Assembly (NCBI RefSeq): GCF_030269925.1
Contig: NC_085129.1
Location: 19,335,501 to 19,399,500 of the forward strand
Length of the DNA: 64,000 nucleotides
Direction of reading: 5' to 3'
Source: Bombyx mori
Taxonomy: Eukaryota; Arthropoda; Insecta; Lepidoptera; Bombycidae
Below the pieces are notes generated by a model, which saw nothing but the letters and a program-made list of their open reading frames with translations, made no database searches and had not been told where the DNA came from. Position numbers and translations under genes: made by a program. Shown piece after piece: positions 59,566 to 64,000 of the stretch; within the stretch, counting starts at the first letter, position 1; each line of letters starts with the position of its first letter.

Positions 59566-62500
59566 TTAGAGTCCCGGCATGATGTAGGCGATGTTGTGCA
59601 GCGTGTCCTGCAGCAGCGCGGGCGGCGGCGCCACGCCGGGCAGCGCGCGGGTCAGCGCCGCCAGCGGACCCAGCGCGCACACCAGCGTGTCCAGCAACAC
59701 CGACACCGAGCCCGACACCGCGATCTGACCCTGGGGGGAACGGACCGCAGAGACTTACAGGGGCATTCGTATGTAGCGATGCAACGATGTTTTTAATAGT
59801 TTCAGACGTTTTTTTGAATTGAAAAAATTTAATTTAAACTACAAAATTAAGAATAACTAATAGTTTAAAAAAACTAACAAAATACGCTTTTATAGAAAAT
59901 CCAACTAAAAAATAGAAAAAAGCGTGGGGTGCATGGTATCAGTAGTCATAAATATTTTATGAACAGATATGAGTAGAAGGGTTATTTTGATAAGTAAGCT
60001 ACCTCGTGCTCCTTGAGCCTGGCGCCGATGATGGCGAGGCTCTCCCCCAGCAGCCGGAGGTGGGCCGCCACGTCGACCGGCGCGCAGCCCGTCACGCGGT
60101 AAAGGGCCGCGGTGCTACACGACGATGAGGCCTAACGTAAAGTATTAAAACATTATAATTCAAACACAATTTTATTACTTACTAGCGACGCGCCGTCCCT
60201 TCGCTTCGGAAACTGTAATTTACTATTGCCTTACAATCACATCTAGGCAATAAAAAAAATACATGTGTGCAATTCACACGTGGTAGAAGTGAAACCTTCA
60301 AAAATTAAAATACAATTATCCTAAATGTCTAAGTATATGTAAAAAAAATTCATTACTAAATAATTTTTGTAAATCATCTTTTATAGTATGAGGTAGCGCC
60401 CTCTGTGAATTGATATTTTAACTTCACGTATAATCCTAAATTAAAATTGACTACAAGAGGTTTCATACACACGTTAGTGTTAAAAAATTTCATAGATGGC
60501 GCTGTATTAAAAAAACACCACTGAGAACGTCTAATGTTTTCTATCTCATTCTCTCGTCAGCCGAATCCTATACATTTATGTGTTTGTGTCTCTATGGACT
60601 TATTTTTCTTGGTTTATCGAGTTTGAAATCACGATTCTAAAGAAGTTTCACTACACTAGCTACTCATACGATTTACTGGATATTCCTTAGTACATATAGT
60701 CCATGTAGAATATTATAACACCAAAAAGCCTATGGATTTCATTTATTTGGAACGGTATGGAAAATATGAACTTTTTTAAAATACGTAATTTGGGTACTGG
60801 GATCTGAGATTTTTTTTTGTGTCCTCAATAGTTCTACTATGGGATTATCAATTCTTTCTGGGACACCCTGTATACAATATAAGTTAAGTAAGCGATATAA
60901 CAATATCCATTCTCTCTGTGTTACCTAGCCTCAAGTGTCAATGCCTAGACAATCTAGTTAGTTGAAGCAGCTTAACTACTACTGCCCCTACAAGATCAAT
61001 AACAAATTTTAGTTACCGAAGCGAAGCGAGGGCGGATCACTAGTCATGTATACTTCACAAAAACCCTCAGCGAATCAAAACCCTCTTTCGATCTTCCAGT
61101 CACCGATGTCAGATTGAAGGTTAATTACTCTGACCTCGACTGCCGAGGTGTGTATGTGATGTCCATAAGCTCTAGTAATGGCTCGGTTCCAAATATTTGC
61201 TCAACGAGTAAGTTTGGTGTAGTTACCGTGATGGCGAGCTGGGGGGGTGCGGGGGGTGCGGCGGCGGGGGTGCGCGGGGGGCGCCCGACGGATGGACGGC
61301 CCGGCCCGGGGTTCGCCGGCCTCACACCTGCGGGAGAAGTTAGAGTTCTTTAAATGTTACTTAGAACTCAGGTCTCAAGGCCGGTCATCGTCCTCATCGA
61401 ACCCGTCGCTTGCGACGAAGGGCTCGACGAGTAAATTAACCCTCAGACACAGCTCACTGAGTTTCTCGCCGGATCTTCTCAGTGGGTCGCGTTCCGATCC
61501 GGTGGTAGATTCTGCGAAGCACAGCTCTTGCTAGGGTCAGTGTTAGTAACGTCATCAGGTTTGAGCCCCGTGAGAGCTCACCTACTAGTTAAGGCTACGC
61601 TGATATAGCCTCTCAAGGCTCTCAGCTTAGGTAGGAAAAAAAAATGTCTCAAGGTGGGTGGCGCCATTTACGTAGTAGATGTCTATGGGCTTCGGTAACC
61701 CCTCAACACCAGGCGGGTCGTGAGATCGTCCACCCATATAACCAATAAAAAATAAAAAATAAAATGGCCACGAACTACTTCCAAGATGAATGAATAATGG
61801 CGTAACAGTTACATGTTCCAGTTTAAAGAGTGGGGCACAAACATTTTAATATTATAATTTATTACAATTTGAGACTTGCCTTCCGACCTCATGTCACAAG
61901 GCGACATTTACGTCGTGATATCTATGGGGCTGTACAAAACACACACACACACACACACACACACAACACACACACAACAATAAGTCTATAAAGTGTAAAC
62001 TTACTCGGATTGGATATGATTTTGTTGATAACTTGATTGTTTTGCTCCTTCTGTATGGCGAATCTCTTGGCTTTGCGCTTCCACAAGTATCTCTCGTTGT
62101 AATTCACCTGAAACATTCATTAGGAATTCACGAATACTTCAACTACTTCATACAGAAGAATACTCTGAATATTTTTTATTAAAGTGGGCCTTTATAAATT
62201 CTTTTAAACTATAACGACCACAGCAGATCCGACAAAAAGACTTAAACTTATTTTGAAGTTATACTTCTTTAGGCGCGTTATAAAAAATTGATGCGAGTGA
62301 AATTTTACGATGCGCGCGCACCGTGACACAAAATGAACAGAAATGAAGTTGCCCACTAAAGAAAAAATGCTACCAACAAAACAGAAATGGAACCTCTGTT
62401 AGTGGCGCGTGTTGGCACGCACGCCGCCTCTGTTCACTGTGTATTTATATTTAATATAATTCATACTAAATATTATTAAATTATTAACGTTAAATATTTA

Positions 62501-63480
62501 TTATTAATTATTTATTTAATATTAAAAAAATAAAGAAATGAATTTAATAAAAATAAAGTATAACTTCTTACGCGCGTACATAAGTACACGCACCCTTTTT
62601 TTCTAATGCATCATACATCGCTACTACAAGTACATGTCATTGTATGAATATTATATTTTAATATTATATTTGTAGAATATCTTGTAGCGTGCAACACTGG
62701 CATATCTGAGTCGGAATTTCCGCCACTAGAAGTCAGTCGAGACTTTTTGGCGGGAACGAGAGGAGTCATTGTGTGATTTGTTTTATTTTGTCTATTTAGT
62801 GTTTCTTCAGGCTTAAATGTGTAATAACGGTTTTTTTATGAACTGTTTAATATCTGTGAAAGTGCAGAAATGTGGAAAAATTAAACACGTGTGGCACTCG
62901 GGGACTGCCGCGGTAAAGCTATTATTGCATAGCATTCTTTATCAACTTATGCAATTATAATTGGACAATAATAATTTAATATTAAAACAATAATAAAATA
63001 AGACCACGCTATATTTATAAACATATAAGCAAAAAATTAATTGTCCCATTCACATTCATAAGCTGGACCGCGCGAGAGAGAGATGGGCAGACTTTTCATG
63101 ATGCGCATGTAGTGCGACGTCACGCCGCGCGCTTATTCACAAACATTACACAAGCGCACCGTATGAATGTGTTGAACGCGAGCTACATGGTAGGCGGAGT
63201 GGGGTGTTAGGTTTTATTTTCGTTACGGAATTTCTTGATTCGGTCGCCGCGTTCATACCCCGCGATAAAAGCTATGCAATAGTTTAATAAGGCCATCCGA
63301 CCAAATCTTTCTTTTTTTAAAACCCAAAATTTGTTTCTAGTTATTACATTATACTCACATTAGACCACATTTCTCCAAGTCGTTTTGATATAGCCGAGAA
63401 ATCCATATCAGGGTGTTTCTTAAGCAGTTCATTGCGGGCCTCTTTCGCCCACATCATATAGGCTGTAATTCGTGTTTTTC
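59566..63480 (-). CDS. HMGXB4: HMG-box protein 4 (HMGXB4), last five exons; 5' part outside window
   Basis: HMGXB4 (HMG2L1) is a nuclear HMG-box protein reported with the NURF remodeller and as a Wnt regulator. Minus-strand exons: 63480-63359, 62107-62005, 61327-61227, 60131-60003 and 59730-59566; phases 1-in, 0, 1, 0, 0 match and the stop TAA is at 59568-59566. The first two exons hold the HMG box: [34 protein letters not shown] and [16 protein letters not shown]. Exon 61327-61227 is a Pro/Ala-rich linker. The last two encode the conserved C-terminal domain: [38 protein letters not shown] and [11 protein letters not shown], which ends as the human protein does. About 206 residues lie in the window. 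It is convergent with SETDB1, with about 3 kb between the stop codons. Confidence 0.9.
60180..61052. repeat. Repeat with CGCTTCGG inverted ends containing repeat F
   Basis: CTAGCGACGCGCCGTCCCTT at 60182 and its rough complement GAAGCGAAGCGAGGGCGGAT then CACTAGT near 61017-61045 form imperfect inverted ends. Repeat F (minus copy) occupies 60262-60655. It fills the intron between the last exons of HMGXB4. A GGGACACCCTGTATAC mariner-like end is at about 60861-60876. Confidence 0.55.
61378..61760 (+). repeat. Jockey-like LINE tail then Bm1 tail
   Basis: LINE 3' end from about 61385 to GGTAGGAAAAAAAA at 61641, followed directly by a Bm1 tail to 61760. Antisense to HMGXB4. Confidence 0.8.
61937..61980 (+). 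repeat. CA microsatellite
   Basis: About 40 bases of CA repeats in an HMGXB4 intron, 25 bases beyond the donor side of exon 62107-62005. Confidence 0.9.
62108..63358. other. HMGXB4 intron with repeats C and D
   Basis: AT-rich to about 62700. A truncated reverse repeat C (62739-62882, GAGACTTTTTGGCGGGAACG and on) abuts a reverse repeat D (62885-63292). No additional exon was seen. Confidence 0.6.
62885..63292 (-). repeat. Repeat D, minus copy
   Basis: Reverse complement of 53628-54040, from ACACGTGTGGCACTCGGGGA to AAAAGCTATGCAATAGTTTA. In the CRE-like box TGACGTCA has become CGACGTCA. Confidence 0.65.
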
Positions 63481-63489
63481 CTGTGAAGG

Positions 63490-64000
63490 TACAGTAATTT
63501 GAAACACGGTGGTATTACAGTGGTATCAGTAAAATCATTTAAAGTTCAAAGTTTGGAAAAAATGCAATGACAAAAACTTCAGCCATTTGAATGTGATAAA
63601 CATAATTGAAGTTCAATTAAAAACTTCGAATTCTTTATACTATATTATAAAGCTGAAGAGTTTGTTTGTTTGTTTGAACGTGCTAATCTCAGGAACTGCT
63701 GATCCGATTTGAAAAAATCAATCAGTGTCAGATAGCTCGTTTTTCGAGGAAGGCTATGAGCTATATAACATCGCGCTAGACCAATGTAAGCAGAGCACCA
63801 ATAAATAATCTTTCAAAATCAGGGTTTTTTCCCTTTTGAGAGCTTCCACTGCGTGTGCTGCGGTAACGGTTAAAGTTTCGCTAAAATAATGTATGACAAA
63901 ATTGTTGCCCTTTAAAAGCTCTGAAAAAAAATTCATGAGAGTATATGTCTTTTCAGGTTGGCTCACTATAACATTTTTTATGCTAACCAAATTTGTTCTA
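63490..64000. repeat. Repeat E fragment and another common repeat
   Basis: A diverged repeat E lies at about 63565-63640. From about 63655 to the end, CTAATCTCAGGAACTGCTGA and GAGGAAGGCTATGAGCTATA mark a widespread lepidopteran repeat remembered from other loci. The 78-codon minus-strand frame in it (63990-63754) is taken as repeat-derived. Confidence 0.45.

Overview
The window looks like chromosomal DNA of a silkworm (Bombyx mori or a very close Bombyx species). The organism call rests on about thirty copies of a tRNA-headed SINE that matches the Bm1 element of B. mori, on lepidopteran jockey- and RTE-type LINE tails, and on genes with many small exons separated by transposon-filled introns. 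It contains parts of four conserved animal genes. No CRISPR array, operon or rRNA gene was seen, and the only tRNA-like sequences are SINE heads.

Layout. (1) Positions 2009-7213, plus strand: the last six recognisable exons of the neurofibromin gene (Nf1), with a candidate terminal exon near 9744-9811; the rest of Nf1 lies left of the window. (2) 9.8-17 kb: transposon debris, including a decayed gypsy reverse transcriptase, and the left arm of a 0.9-kb inverted duplication. (3) 17119-19807, minus strand: the first four exons of a regulator of microtubule dynamics (RMDN/PTPIP51-like) gene, giving a membrane anchor, a short coiled coil, a possible phospho-FFAT motif and an acidic tract; its TPR exons were not found. 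(4) 20256-22268: a palindromic repeat and the right arm of the inverted duplication, between two divergently transcribed genes. (5) 22673-56489, plus strand: a complete 35-exon gene for the H3K9 methyltransferase SETDB1 (Drosophila eggless). The joined exons keep frame and give 7611 coding bases, or 2536 residues. The order is a very long acidic N-terminal region, a Cys-pair module, coiled coil, NLS, Tudor domains, MBD, pre-SET, split SET and post-SET. (6) 59566-63480, minus strand, convergent with SETDB1: the last five exons of HMGXB4 (HMG-box protein 4), whose 5' part lies right of the window.

How it fits together. SETDB1 silences transposons by H3K9 methylation, and HMGXB4 is a chromatin HMG-box protein. 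They are neighbours here, but nothing in the sequence shows a functional link. Nf1 (Ras GAP) and RMDN (organelle contact) are unrelated housekeeping neighbours. Most non-coding sequence is SINE, LINE and MITE material. It includes several palindromic copies, a nested insertion with an intact target-site duplication, an inverted duplication with one transposon-filled and one empty site, and a SINE whose 3' tail matches a LINE tail.

Limits. Exon calls come from reading frames, splice dinucleotides, phase matching and remembered family sequences. Boundaries of repeats are approximate, often by 5-20 bases. No alignment was run.
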